From NCBI GenBank assembly GCA_002716585.1, contig PBBL01000031.1, positions 1 to 50,872 on the forward strand: a DNA stretch of 50,872 bases, read 5' to 3'. The translations under genes and the position numbers were made by a program. How positions within the stretch are numbered: the first letter of the stretch is position 1; each line of letters opens with the position of its first letter. This document shows, piece by piece, positions 16,360 to 24,944 of the stretch. Below the pieces are notes generated by a model, which saw only the letters and a list, made by a program, of their open reading frames with translations, searched no databases and had not been told where the DNA came from. The DNA comes from Myxococcales bacterium. Its GTDB lineage: Bacteria > Myxococcota_A > Bradymonadia > Bradymonadales > GCA-2716585.

Positions 16360-19300
16360 CGTCAAGGGCCTGCCGCAGCGCGCCGAAGCGGCGGTAGAGG
16401 GCCGGGACGACAAACATGTTCAGCAGGGTGGACGACACCAGCCCGCACAGGATGACCACCGCCATGGGGGCCTGGATCTCGGCGCCGGGCTCACCGGCCG
16501 CCATCGCCAGCGGGAGCAGGCCCAGCCCCGACGCCAGGGCGGTCATCAGGATGGGCGCCAGGCGCTCCTCGGCGCCCTGGAGCACGGCGCGGGTCAGATC
16601 CTGCTCGCCCTCGACCTGCACGAGGTGGCGGATGTGCGACACCATCATGATCCCGTTTCGGGTGGCGATCCCGAACAGGGTGATGAACCCGATCATCGAG
16701 GCGATCGACAGCACCCCGCCCGACAGGTACACCCCGACCACCCCGCCGATGAGCGCCAGCGGCAGGTTGAGCATCACCAGCAAGGCGTCCCGGGTGGAGG
16801 AGAACGCCACCTGGAGCAGCATGAAGATCCCGAGCAGCGCGACGAGCCCCAGCCACAGCAGCGTCTGGGAGGCCTGCTCCGCGGCCTCGAACTGCCCGCC
16901 GTACTCGACGTGGTAGCCCGCGGGGAGCGGCACGTCGGCGGCGAGCTTGCGCTGGATGTCCCCGACGACGCCTTGCAGGTCGCGCTCGGCGACGTTGCAC
17001 ATGATGACGATCAGCCGCGAGGCGTTCTCCCGGCTGATGCGGTTCGGGCCGAGGTCGCGGCGGATGTCAGCGACGGCCTCCAGCGGGACCCACGCCCCGG
17101 TCGGGGTCTGGAGCAGGAGCCGCTTGAGCTTGTCGAGGTCGCGCTTGACCAGATCCGGGTCGTAGCGGACCACCAGATCGAAGGCGGCCTGACCCTCCAG
17201 CAGCCGCGTCACCACCTGCCCGGCGAAGGCGGTCTCCATCGCCTCGGCGACCTCCTCCACCCGCAGCCCGTAGCCCGCGATGGCGGCGCGGCGCAGGCGG
17301 ATGGTGACGAAGGGGATGTCGGCCTGCTGCTCGATCGACAGATCGACCACCCCCTCCACCCCCTGCATCGCCCCCTGGATCCGCTGGGCGATGCGGCGCA
17401 GCTCGTACAGATCGGGGCCGAACAGCTTGACGGCGATGTTCGCCCGGGTCCCCGAGAGCATGTGGTCGATGCGGTGGCTGATGGGCTGCCCGATGATCAG
17501 GTTCATCCCCGGCAGCGCCGCGAAGTCCCGGCGCAGCGCGGAGAGGAACTCGGCCTTGCTGCGCTCCTTCATGTCGAGGGTGACGTCGATCTCGGCGGCG
17601 TTGGCCCCCTGGGCGTGCTCGTCCAGCTCGGCGCGCCCCGTCCGCCGCGCCGTGGACACCACCTCGGGGTGGCGCAGCATGACGCGCTCGACCACCTCGC
17701 CCAGCGCGTCGGACTGCTGGAGCGAGGTCCCGGGGAGGGTCACCGCGCTGACCGTCAGCGTGCCCTCGTTGAAGTCCGGCAGGAAGGCGCGCCCTGCCCA
17801 CGAGAGCGCCGCCAACGACAGCAGCATCGCCACCAGCGAGGGCGCCGCCAGCCACACCCAGCGCGGCAGCACGAACCGCAGCGCCGCGCCGTACCACGCG
17901 CGCATCCACCTTATCAGCGTCGGCTCCTCGCCCTTGCTCACCATGCGGGAGCTGGGCAGCCACCACAGGCACAGCACCGGGGTCACCGTCAGCGCGACCA
18001 GCAGCGAGGCCGCCAGCGACACCACGTAGGCCAGCCCCAGCGGCTCCAGGAGGCGCCCCTCCACCCCGTGCAGGAAGAACAGCGGCAGGAACACCAGGAT
18101 GATGATCAGGGTCGCGAAGACGATCGAGGTCCGGATCTCCTTGCTCGCCTCAAACACCACGACGTGCAGCGGTCGCCGCTCCTCGGGAGGGCGCCGCGTG
18201 TCCTCGCGCAGCCGCCTGGCGACGTTCTCGACGTCGATGATGGCGTCGTCCACCAGCGCGCCCACGGCGATCGCCATGCCGCCCAGGGTCATCGTGTTGA
18301 TCGTCCCGCCGAGCCACTGCAACACCAGCGCCGCCGCCAACAATGACAGCGGGATCGCCGTCGCGGTGATGATCGTCGCCCGCCCGCTGAGCAGGAACAG
18401 CATGACGATCACCACCACCAGGATCGCGCCGTCCAGCAGGGCGTCCGCGACGTTGTCCACCGACACCCGGATGAAGTCGGCCTGGCGGAAGATGTGGCGG
18501 TGGATCACCATCCCCTCCGGCAGCGACTGGCTCAGCTCATCGAGCACGTCGTCGAGGCGCTCGGTCAACGCCAGGGTGTTGACCCCGGGCTGCTTCTGGA
18601 TCCCGACGATGACGCCTGGTGCCCCGTTGTAGGAGCCCTCGCCGCGCTTCTGCGCGGCGCCCATCTGCACGTCCGCCACGTCCCCGACCGTGACCGGCTG
18701 CTCGCCTCGCAGCGCGACCACGGTCTGCTGGATGTCGCTCACCCGCGTCAGGCGACCGAGGCCGTGGATCAGGTGCTCCTGTCCGCCTTCGAGGTAGAAC
18801 CCCGCCGAGGTGTCCTCGTTGCTGTGCCGCAGCGCGTCGAAGACGTCCTGCGACGAGACGCCGTAGGCGGCCAGGCGCTCCGGGTTGAGGATGACCTGGA
18901 ACTGCCGCTTGTCGCCGCCGATCGGGATGACCTGGGAGACGCCGGGGACCGCCAGGAGGCGACGGCGGATCTCCCAGTCGACCTGGGTGCGGACGTCCAT
19001 CGGGGTGTGGGCCTCGGACGTCACCGCCAGGAACATGATCTCGCCCATGATCGAGGAGACGGGCGCCAACACGGGCGGCTCCATCTCGGGGGGGAGCGTG
19101 CTGCGGGCGAGCTGGAGCTTCTCCGACACGATCTGGCGAGCGCGGAAGATGTCCGTCCCCCACTCGAACTCCACCCAGATCACCGAGATCCCGATGGCGG
19201 TCGATGAGCGCACCCGCCGCACCCCGGCGGCGCCGTTGAGCGCCGTCTCGATGGGGAAGGTCACCAGCCGCTCCATCTCCTCGGGGGCCATCCCGTGCGC

Positions 19301-19456
19301 GTCCGCGAGCACCGTGACCGTCGGCGCGGTCAGGTCCGGGAAGACGTCGATCGGCATCCGCAGCGCCTCGACCGTGCCCCAGATCAGCAGCCCCACCGCG
19401 GCGACCACCACCAGGAGGCGGTTGCTCAGTGACCATTGAAGGATCGCGTCGATCAT
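16349..19456 (-). CDS. RND efflux pump, heavy-metal (CzcA/CusA) type
   Basis: A 1035-residue inner-membrane proton antiporter that would export substrate through a TolC channel. The N-terminal LRMPIDVFPDLTAPTVTV and the later IIGQPISHRIDHMLSG are typical of CzcA/CusA relatives. Twelve transmembrane segments with two large periplasmic loops are visible. The proton-relay helix reads VDDAIIDVENV (about residues 399-409) with an Asp pair like AcrB. Length matches the family (about 1030-1070). The ATG at 19456 is chosen because it overlaps the TGA of the upstream TolC gene in ATGA. The four co-transcribed genes upstream supply adaptor, channel and regulators. Metal specificity (copper, zinc, cobalt) cannot be read; the His-rich partners suggest a soft or borderline metal. 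Confidence 0.93.
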   Translation of the reverse strand: MIDAILQWSLSNRLLVVVAAVGLLIWGTVEALRMPIDVFPDLTAPTVTVLADAHGMAPEEMERLVTFPIETALNGAAGVRRVRSSTAIGISVIWVEFEWGTDIFRARQIVSEKLQLARSTLPPEMEPPVLAPVSSIMGEIMFLAVTSEAHTPMDVRTQVDWEIRRRLLAVPGVSQVIPIGGDKRQFQVILNPERLAAYGVSSQDVFDALRHSNEDTSAGFYLEGGQEHLIHGLGRLTRVSDIQQTVVALRGEQPVTVGDVADVQMGAAQKRGEGSYNGAPGVIVGIQKQPGVNTLALTERLDDVLDELSQSLPEGMVIHRHIFRQADFIRVSVDNVADALLDGAILVVVIVMLFLLSGRATIITATAIPLSLLAAALVLQWLGGTINTMTLGGMAIAVGALVDDAIIDVENVARRLREDTRRPPEERRPLHVVVFEASKEIRTSIVFATLIIILVFLPLFFLHGVEGRLLEPLGLAYVVSLAASLLVALTVTPVLCLWWLPSSRMVSKGEEPTLIRWMRAWYGAALRFVLPRWVWLAAPSLVAMLLSLAALSWAGRAFLPDFNEGTLTVSAVTLPGTSLQQSDALGEVVERVMLRHPEVVSTARRTGRAELDEHAQGANAAEIDVTLDMKERSKAEFLSALRRDFAALPGMNLIIGQPISHRIDHMLSGTRANIAVKLFGPDLYELRRIAQRIQGAMQGVEGVVDLSIEQQADIPFVTIRLRRAAIAGYGLRVEEVAEAMETAFAGQVVTRLLEGQAAFDLVVRYDPDLVKRDLDKLKRLLLQTPTGAWVPLEAVADIRRDLGPNRISRENASRLIVIMCNVAERDLQGVVGDIQRKLAADVPLPAGYHVEYGGQFEAAEQASQTLLWLGLVALLGIFMLLQVAFSSTRDALLVMLNLPLALIGGVVGVYLSGGVLSIASMIGFITLFGIATRNGIMMVSHIRHLVQVEGEQDLTRAVLQGAEERLAPILMTALASGLGLLPLAMAAGEPGAEIQAPMAVVILCGLVSSTLLNMFVVPALYRRFGALRQALDDVG

Positions 19457-20715
19457 GGGCGGTCCCCGTGCAGTCGAAGGGCGTCCAGGTAGGCGCGGCG
19501 CGCCTGCCACGCCAGCGCGGTGGCCTGCTCCTGAACATCGTGTTGGTGTTCGTAGACGTTCAACAGCTCACCCAGGGGGAGGGCGTCGCCCTCGTAGGCC
19601 TCCCGGGCCAGCTGGGCAGTCTCGTCCGCGCGTTCGAGCGTCTGGCGAAACGCGCGCGCCAGCTCCAGGTGGCGGCTCAAGGTGTCCTCGACGCTGCCCG
19701 CGCGGCGCTCCAGCTCCCGCGCCGCCCGCGCTCGCCGCGCGCTCAGGGCCTGCGCCTCGCCTCGCGCGGACTGCGCCTCGGCCTGCCCATTGGAGAACAG
19801 CGGGAGGGACAGGTTGAGCGTGAGCGTGAACCCGTCGGCGTCGTCGCTCCCGTCCACTCCGCCGGTCTGGCGCAGGTAGCCCAGGCCGAGCTGAAGGCCC
19901 GGCACCCAGCCGCGCGACGCGGCGTCCGACTCCAGCGCGAGCGAGCGCAGCTCAAGCTCCAGCGCCTGAAGGTCGGGGCGGTCGGGCGAGGGGGGCCGCG
20001 GGGAGGGTTCGGGCACCAGCTCACCTTGCACGCGGGGCCATGGCCCCGCGCTCAGACCGCCGACGAGGGCGTCCAGCTGCGCCCAGGCCTGCTCTCGCTC
20101 GATCGCGAGGGCGTCGCGCCGCGACTCCACCAGGGACAGCGCGCTGCCGATCCGTCGCCGCTCCAGCTCCGACGCGTCCCCGGCGGCGATGCGCGCCTCG
20201 ATGACGTCGTGCACCTGCTTGAGGTTCTGGTGCCAGCTCTCCATCCGCTCAGCGCGGGTCTGGAGGTAGAGCAGCGCGTAGAACCGCTCGCGCACCTGGA
20301 TGACGTACAGCGCCCGCTCCCACTCCAGGCGCTTGAGGCGGCCCTCCGTCCGCAGCGTCGCGGCCTCCGCCCGGAGCCCTCGGCGCCCTGAGACGTCGAT
20401 CCGCTGGGTCACCATGAGGGTGTCCAGATCGGCGGCCGAGCCCGCGAGCTGCTCCCGCTGGTAGCTCAGCTGGGGGTTGCTCCACCGCCCGGCGCGCCGC
20501 GCGTCCCCCTCACCAGCCATCGCCTCGCCGTCGCGGACGGCCTCGAAGTTCGCGTGCTCCAGGCCGCGCTCGATCAGCGCGTTGATGGTCCACGGGCCGT
20601 CCTGGCCCAGGGCAGGGGCGGGCGCCATCCCCACGAACACGCCGCACGTCACAATAAAACGAGCGCCGATCGGTTTTTTTCGCGGCGTTGGAGCCGAAGC
20701 GTCAACGTTGTGCAT
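19453..20715 (-). CDS. TolC-family outer membrane efflux channel
   Basis: A 420-residue protein with a signal peptide (residues 1-37, ending PALGQ) and two long helical coiled-coil blocks (about 100-190 and 290-400), as in CusC/CzcC. The second block ends in LGELLNVYEHQHDVQEQAT, a usual TolC-family helix. It would form the outer-membrane duct for the RND pump encoded next. The start ATG at 20715 lies three bases after the stop of the M56 peptidase gene. At 420 residues it is of CzcC length and shorter than CusC (about 460). The phrase NPQLSYQREQLAG near the N-terminus is characteristic. Confidence 0.9.
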   Translation of the reverse strand: MHNVDASAPTPRKKPIGARFIVTCGVFVGMAPAPALGQDGPWTINALIERGLEHANFEAVRDGEAMAGEGDARRAGRWSNPQLSYQREQLAGSAADLDTLMVTQRIDVSGRRGLRAEAATLRTEGRLKRLEWERALYVIQVRERFYALLYLQTRAERMESWHQNLKQVHDVIEARIAAGDASELERRRIGSALSLVESRRDALAIEREQAWAQLDALVGGLSAGPWPRVQGELVPEPSPRPPSPDRPDLQALELELRSLALESDAASRGWVPGLQLGLGYLRQTGGVDGSDDADGFTLTLNLSLPLFSNGQAEAQSARGEAQALSARRARAARELERRAGSVEDTLSRHLELARAFRQTLERADETAQLAREAYEGDALPLGELLNVYEHQHDVQEQATALAWQARRAYLDALRLHGDRP

Positions 20716-20718
20716 GCG

Positions 20719-21687
20719 TCAGTCCAGCAGCAGGTTGAGGAGGGTCTCGGTGGCGTGGTGCAGCGGCTCGGTCAACAGCGCGATGAGGACGCAGGTGATC
20801 GCCACGGACCACGCGCTGGCGTCGCGCGGTCGGGTGGGGGGGCTCAAGAGCGCCTGGACGCGCGGCTCCAGGTGCCCGACGGCAGCGGACGCGGCGTACG
20901 CAGCGGGCGAGGAGCGGTCTTCGACGAGGAGGCTGAGGCGGAGCAGGGTTTGAGCCAGTTGAAGGCGCTCCCGTTCGGAGCGGGCGGTGAGGTCGTCGCA
21001 GGCCTGCTCACAGGCCAACTCCAGCCGATCGAGCAGGAGGAGGCGTGTGGAGGGCAGGTGGAAGGAGGAGAGCAGCGAGGCGGTCAGGCGACGGAGGTTG
21101 TCTCGTCGCGACACGTGAGCGCGCTCGTGGGCGAGCACGAGCGCCATCTGGTCTGGCGAGAGCTGTTGGCGTAGGCTGTTGCTCACGAAGACGCGTTGGC
21201 GGAGGAGCCCACCGACGAACGCCCAGGTGTCCTCGACGTCCAGCAGGTAAGCGCCGCTCTGCGCGTCCCGCCTGGCGGTGCGCTCAAGAGCGGCCAGGAG
21301 CGCCCGAGCGCGCAGGAGCTGCCGCGTCGAGCCTGCGAGGCGCCAGCCGACGACGGCGAGGGCCAGCAGCAGGGGGGCGAGCCACACGGACTTGAGCGGC
21401 GCGGCGGTCCCGTGCACGAGGCACAGGTGGGCGTGGTGGGCGTGATCCGCGCAGTGATCGAGGCCAGGCCAGATGAACCCCAACACGGACGGCGTCAGGC
21501 ACAGCGCGCAGAGCGCCAGGCCCCCCCACGCGGGGGCCCCGCAGATCATCCACAGCCACTGGCTGCGCCGGGCGGGGGAGAGGCGGTCGAGCCGGGTGAG
21601 GAGTCGGGCGAGGAGCGCGCGCGTGGTGAGCGCGATCAACACCGCGAAGCCAAGCCACACCATCGCCAGGATGAGGAGGTCGTTCAT
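20719..21687 (-). CDS. M56 (BlaR1/MecR1-like) membrane metallopeptidase
   Basis: A 322-residue membrane protein with about four to five hydrophobic segments and a cytoplasmic zinc-peptidase loop. The zinc site is HERAH (about residues 186-190) with a downstream ELACEQACDD that supplies the third ligand. In BlaR1/MecR1 such a domain cleaves the BlaI repressor when a sensor is triggered. No penicillin-binding C-terminal sensor is present, so the stimulus must be sensed by the membrane part. A histidine cluster (HCADHAHHAHLCLVH, about 77-91) lies in a loop likely to face the periplasm and could bind metal directly. The start overlaps the BlaI-like stop by ATGA. This pairing points to control of the efflux operon by repressor cleavage. 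Confidence 0.88.
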   Translation of the reverse strand: MNDLLILAMVWLGFAVLIALTTRALLARLLTRLDRLSPARRSQWLWMICGAPAWGGLALCALCLTPSVLGFIWPGLDHCADHAHHAHLCLVHGTAAPLKSVWLAPLLLALAVVGWRLAGSTRQLLRARALLAALERTARRDAQSGAYLLDVEDTWAFVGGLLRQRVFVSNSLRQQLSPDQMALVLAHERAHVSRRDNLRRLTASLLSSFHLPSTRLLLLDRLELACEQACDDLTARSERERLQLAQTLLRLSLLVEDRSSPAAYAASAAVGHLEPRVQALLSPPTRPRDASAWSVAITCVLIALLTEPLHHATETLLNLLLD

Positions 21688-22097
21688 GGCTCGCCCTGCT
21701 CCCCGTCGAGGCCCTCAAGGCGTTGGGCGACCAGCGCCTCAAGGCGCCGCAGCCGCTCGGGCCCGGCGCTCTCGGTGACCTCGACGAACGCGGAGAGGAC
21801 GCCGTCGCTGGCGCCGTCCGAGATCAGCTCCACGACCTCGCTCAGGACGTGCGCCTGGAACTGCGCGCGGGTCAGGCGCGGGCGGTACAGGTAGGCGTGG
21901 CTGACCTTGCGGCGCTTCAGCAGCCCCTTCTCGTAGAGGCGCTTGACGGTGGACTGGATCGTGTTGAGGGTCACCCCCCTCGACTCTCCCACCTCGCGGT
22001 TGACGTCCTTGACGCTCGCCTCGCCGGAGGCCCAGAAGCGCTCCATGACGGCGGTTTCGAGTTCACCCAGGATGGCAGGCGGTGAGATCAGGTGCAT
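21684..22097 (-). CDS. BlaI/MecI/CopY-family transcriptional repressor
   Basis: A 137-residue winged-helix repressor. Residues 10-75 match the family: LGELETAVMERFWASGEASV, then VTLNTIQSTVKRLYEKGLL. The C-terminal half is helical and should dimerise. In the family the linker is cut by the M56 partner, releasing DNA. It sits between the adaptor gene (17-base gap) and the M56 gene (ATGA overlap), inside the operon it probably controls. CopY-type relatives respond to copper, others to beta-lactams. The CopY zinc/copper-binding CxCx4CxC tail is absent, so sensing is probably through the M56 protein. The likely operator is the dyad at 23739-23778. Confidence 0.92.
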   Translation of the reverse strand: MHLISPPAILGELETAVMERFWASGEASVKDVNREVGESRGVTLNTIQSTVKRLYEKGLLKRRKVSHAYLYRPRLTRAQFQAHVLSEVVELISDGASDGVLSAFVEVTESAGPERLRRLEALVAQRLEGLDGEQGEP

Positions 22098-22114
22098 GGG
22101 ACCTCCAGGAGGGT

Positions 22115-23692
22115 TCAGTGCGCGTGGCCGTGATTGGGGACGGCCGTCGAGGAGGCCGCGAGCTTGACCAGGTACGCCCCGCGCCGGACGACCCGCTCGC
22201 CTCCGACGACCCCTGCCTCGACGAGGATGTTGTCTTTGTCGTAGGCGCTCAGGCGGACCGCGCGGCGCTCAAACGACTCGCCGGTGCGTTGGACGAAGAC
22301 GATGTCCTGTCCGCCCTCTCGCAGGATGGCCTCTTTGGGGACGATGTGTCCAGAGACGGCAGGCCCGCTGTAGAGGTGCACCTGAACCGAGGCGCCCAGG
22401 TGGAGCCCGTCCTGGGGTGTCACCGAGAAGCGCAGCGGCGCCGTGCGTGTGTGGGGATCCACCGGCCCGACCGTGCCGATGGCCTGCTCGGGCGTCAGCT
22501 CCAGCCGCCGCCCATCGGCCAGCTCGACCCACCCGGCGTAGGGCGGCGGGACGCGGCTCAGGTCGAACTCAGGGACGCGCGCCTCGATCCAGAGCGAGCC
22601 GGAGTCGAGGAAGGTGAGCAGGACCGCGCCCGCTTCGAGCGATTGCCCCTCGGCGACGCGCACCTCGACGAGGACGCCGTCGGTGGGGGCGGTCAGGTGG
22701 ACGACCTCTCCGGCGCTTCCGACCGATCGCCGGTTCAGCCGTAAGCGCTGGGTCGCCTCCGAGAGCGCGACGCGCGCGGACTCCTCCTGGTGGACGGCCT
22801 CCTCCAGGCGGCGCCTTGGGATCGCCCCCTTGGCGAGCAGCCCCTCCAGGCGCTCCCGCTCCGTCCGAGCATGCGTGAGGTTCAGCCGCGCCTGGCGCAG
22901 ATCCGCTTGCAGCGCGGGCGCGTCGACCTCGGGCTGGGGTGTCGGCGCGATGCGCGCGAGGAGCTGCCCGCGGGTCACCTTCATGCCTCGGCGGTAGCCC
23001 TCCACCAATTCGATCACGCGCCCCGCAGCAGGGGCGCGCAGCGACAGCTCCCGGCCCTGGCTCGCCTGGACCGCGCCGTACACCAGGAGCGATGGCTTGA
23101 CCTCACCCTCCTCAACCGCGGCGGTTGAGAAGTCGAGCGTCCACTGCTGCTCCTTGAGCAGCGTGATGTTGCCCTCCTGCCCGCCGCCGCCTGCTTGGCC
23201 TGCCGCGTCGGCGTCGGCGTAGACCTCGAAGGTGCCCAGATCGTGTACGTCTCGCCCCGCCTCGGTCTCCCAGGTCACCTTCACGCGGTGTGGCCCCGAG
23301 CGGCCCGGGATCACCACCGGGCGGAAGATGCCCTCCTGAGCGGGCTTGATCACCTCGAACCGCTGCGTCCCTCCGCTCCCCTCCAGCTCCACGACCATGC
23401 GCCCCTCGGTGACCGGGGCGAAGGTCTTGAGGTGGGTGAGGTGCGCGGCGAACCGTGAGCGCTCCCCGACCACGAACGGCGGAAACTCGACGAACAGCTC
23501 GGTCTGATCGGTGAACGACGTCCGCGACAGCGGCTCCGGTCCGTGCGGGGCGTGCCCGCCCTCATGCTCCTCGTGGCCGCCATGCGCGCCGTGGTCGTGA
23601 CCGTGGCCTCCCGACGTCATGTTGGGCTGACAGCCCCATGACGTGAGCGTCAAGGCGCCGATGAGGGCTGCGAGGGTTCGGGGTCGTAGCAT
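22115..23692 (-). CDS. RND efflux periplasmic adaptor lipoprotein with His-rich ends
   Basis: A 525-residue membrane-fusion protein linking pump and channel. The signal ends TLTSWGC (Cys21), so it is a lipoprotein. Residues 27-52 are a HGHDHGAHGGHEEHEGGH-type metal-binding stretch, and the protein ends NHGHAH. A CzcB/CusB-like N-domain comes next (SFTDQTELFVEF, about 60-165), then lipoyl-like and beta-barrel parts around a helical hairpin (about 255-315, LRQARLNLTHARTERERLEG). The ATG at 23692 has AGGTGA nine bases upstream and is the first gene of the operon. The promoter lies at 23739-23768. His tracts at both ends argue for a divalent metal such as zinc, nickel, cobalt or copper. Confidence 0.92.
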   Translation of the reverse strand: MLRPRTLAALIGALTLTSWGCQPNMTSGGHGHDHGAHGGHEEHEGGHAPHGPEPLSRTSFTDQTELFVEFPPFVVGERSRFAAHLTHLKTFAPVTEGRMVVELEGSGGTQRFEVIKPAQEGIFRPVVIPGRSGPHRVKVTWETEAGRDVHDLGTFEVYADADAAGQAGGGGQEGNITLLKEQQWTLDFSTAAVEEGEVKPSLLVYGAVQASQGRELSLRAPAAGRVIELVEGYRRGMKVTRGQLLARIAPTPQPEVDAPALQADLRQARLNLTHARTERERLEGLLAKGAIPRRRLEEAVHQEESARVALSEATQRLRLNRRSVGSAGEVVHLTAPTDGVLVEVRVAEGQSLEAGAVLLTFLDSGSLWIEARVPEFDLSRVPPPYAGWVELADGRRLELTPEQAIGTVGPVDPHTRTAPLRFSVTPQDGLHLGASVQVHLYSGPAVSGHIVPKEAILREGGQDIVFVQRTGESFERRAVRLSAYDKDNILVEAGVVGGERVVRRGAYLVKLAASSTAVPNHGHAH

Positions 23693-23738
23693 ATGGGCGT
23701 CACCTGGCCTCGGTGGGTTGGGTCAGCTTGTGCCGCCC

Positions 23739-23778
23739 GGTCTACCATGCTAAAAGACCGACTGTCAATCGGTCTTTT
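23739..23778. promoter_or_regulatory. Operator dyad over the efflux-operon promoter
   Basis: A perfect inverted repeat AAAAGACCGA (23752-23761), a 7-base spacer and TCGGTCTTTT (23769-23778) lies between the divergent adaptor and His-rich lipoprotein genes. The spacer and flank provide TTGACA on the minus strand (23763-23768), followed after 18 bases by TAGACC (23739-23744), a plausible leftward promoter. GGTCT occurs in alternating orientation at 23739, 23755 and 23771, exactly 16 bases apart. This suggests a repressor bound over the -35 box and a second half-site at the -10. It lacks the TACA/TGTA core of classical BlaI/CopY operators. Confidence 0.7.
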
Positions 23779-23810
23779 GTGGCCGACCCCAACCGTTACC
23801 TGGAGGAGTC

Positions 23811-24344
23811 ATGCAACGACGTACCTGGATCTGCTCTATTTTGATGGTGTTCTCGATGTTCCTGGCGATGGGGTGCTCGAAGACCTCCGGCGAGGGCGGG
23901 AAAGAGGCGACGCACGCCCATGATGACGGGTCGGGGCATGGCCCGCACGACGGTGTGCTGGCGCCGCTGAGTGGCGGCGCGGGTCACGCGGAGATCAAGC
24001 TCCACGACGACAAGGGCGATCTGGAGGTGTGGTTGGCCGAGGATCCAAAGATCACCCGTCCGATCGATCTGCCTTTGGACACCACGGTGTCCATCACCTT
24101 CAAGGACAAGGGGGGGAAGGTCGCCGCGCTCAAGGTGCGCAACACCAAGCACAACGAGGACGAGGACGGCACCCCGAACATCCGCGAGGGCAAGACCAAC
24201 TACTTCATCTACCCGGGGGAGGGGGGGGAGTCTTCGGAGTGGCTCATGGGCAAGGACTTCCGCTCCAAGGCGACGCTCACCGTCACCAGCGGAGGCAAGA
24301 CCCTCACGACCGAGGAGTTTGAGCTGACGCCGCACCACCACTGA
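23811..24344 (+). CDS. His-rich periplasmic lipoprotein, metal-binding
   Basis: A 177-residue lipoprotein. The signal ends FLAMGC (Cys22). The mature protein starts with a His/Asp-rich stretch (THAHDDGSGHGPHDG) and ends with HHH. The centre (VSITFKDKGGKVAALKVRNT) is a beta-sandwich of no family I can name. The ATG at 23811 has GGAGGAG about four to ten bases upstream. It is divergent from the efflux operon across 118 bases with a shared operator. The likely role is binding the same metal in the periplasm and passing it to, or buffering it for, the RND adaptor. Localisation and His content are seen; function is inferred. Confidence 0.82.
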   Translation: MQRRTWICSILMVFSMFLAMGCSKTSGEGGKEATHAHDDGSGHGPHDGVLAPLSGGAGHAEIKLHDDKGDLEVWLAEDPKITRPIDLPLDTTVSITFKDKGGKVAALKVRNTKHNEDEDGTPNIREGKTNYFIYPGEGGESSEWLMGKDFRSKATLTVTSGGKTLTTEEFELTPHHH

Positions 24345-24369
24345 CCCGGGGCGCCGCGCCCGAGAGCGC

Positions 24370-24612
24370 TCAGCCCGTCCTGCGGGCCGGGATCTGCCGG
24401 TCGGCCCAGACCAGCGGCGGGTTCGGCGACTCCACCTCGGCGACCGGCTGACCGTCCACCCACAGCACCCACACCCCGCGCCGCGACTCCTTCTGAAGAC
24501 GAACCCCATCTCGGATGCGGCGGTATCCCCCGGACATCCCCGACATGACTCGGGCGTCGATCTCCCACTCCGGGGGCTGCGGTGCGCGCTTCGCTGCGTT
24601 GCGTCTGGCCAT
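24370..24612 (-). CDS. Small basic protein of unknown function
   Basis: An 80-residue reading frame with good GC-rich codon use. Its sequence (WEIDARVMSGMSGGYRRIRDG, then VWVLWVDGQPVAEVESPNP) shows a regular beta-rich pattern rather than the repeats typical of antisense frames. GGAG lies upstream of the ATG at 24612. It faces the His-rich lipoprotein end-on, 25 bases away. No family is recognised and it may be non-coding. Confidence 0.45.
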   Translation of the reverse strand: MARRNAAKRAPQPPEWEIDARVMSGMSGGYRRIRDGVRLQKESRRGVWVLWVDGQPVAEVESPNPPLVWADRQIPARRTG

Positions 24613-24944
24613 TCGTGTCTCGCTCCGTCGGTTGTGTCGCTCGCGGTCCAGTCCGAGCGATGTAGGATGAATCCTGACACCTGGTGGGGGCTCGGCAAGA
24701 ATTTCGCCGTCGGCCTCGGCGCGGCGAGGAAATAAACGCGGGGGTCAGGGGACTGAAGTTGCGTGGGCGGCGCCGGGTGGACTTCCTCCGGGGCGTGTTC
24801 ATGGTTGGGGGCGTGGTCTGGAGACAGGCTCCACGAGGCCGTCGCGAGGAGCGACGGGCTTGGGACGAAGATAAGGCCGTTGAGACGGAGAGGAACGGGC
24901 GCCGCGGTGGTTGCGGCGCAGGAGTCGGAGCGAGGAGAGCTGCC
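24613..24944. other. Divergent intergenic region before the HtrA-like gene
   Basis: This 332-base gap has no supported gene, although a frame open to the right extends into it. It should carry the promoters of the small leftward gene and the HtrA-like gene. I could not choose a clear -35/-10 pair. A short GTAGGATGAATCC element occurs near 24661. Confidence 0.4.

Noticed and set aside
16325..18346. Plus-strand open frame opposite the RND pump
   Set aside because: His/Gln/Arg-rich shadow with no start site or domain.
24349..24361. GGGCG/CGCCC hairpin as terminator between convergent genes
   Set aside because: The stem is only five pairs, has no T-run and is expected by chance in such GC-rich DNA.
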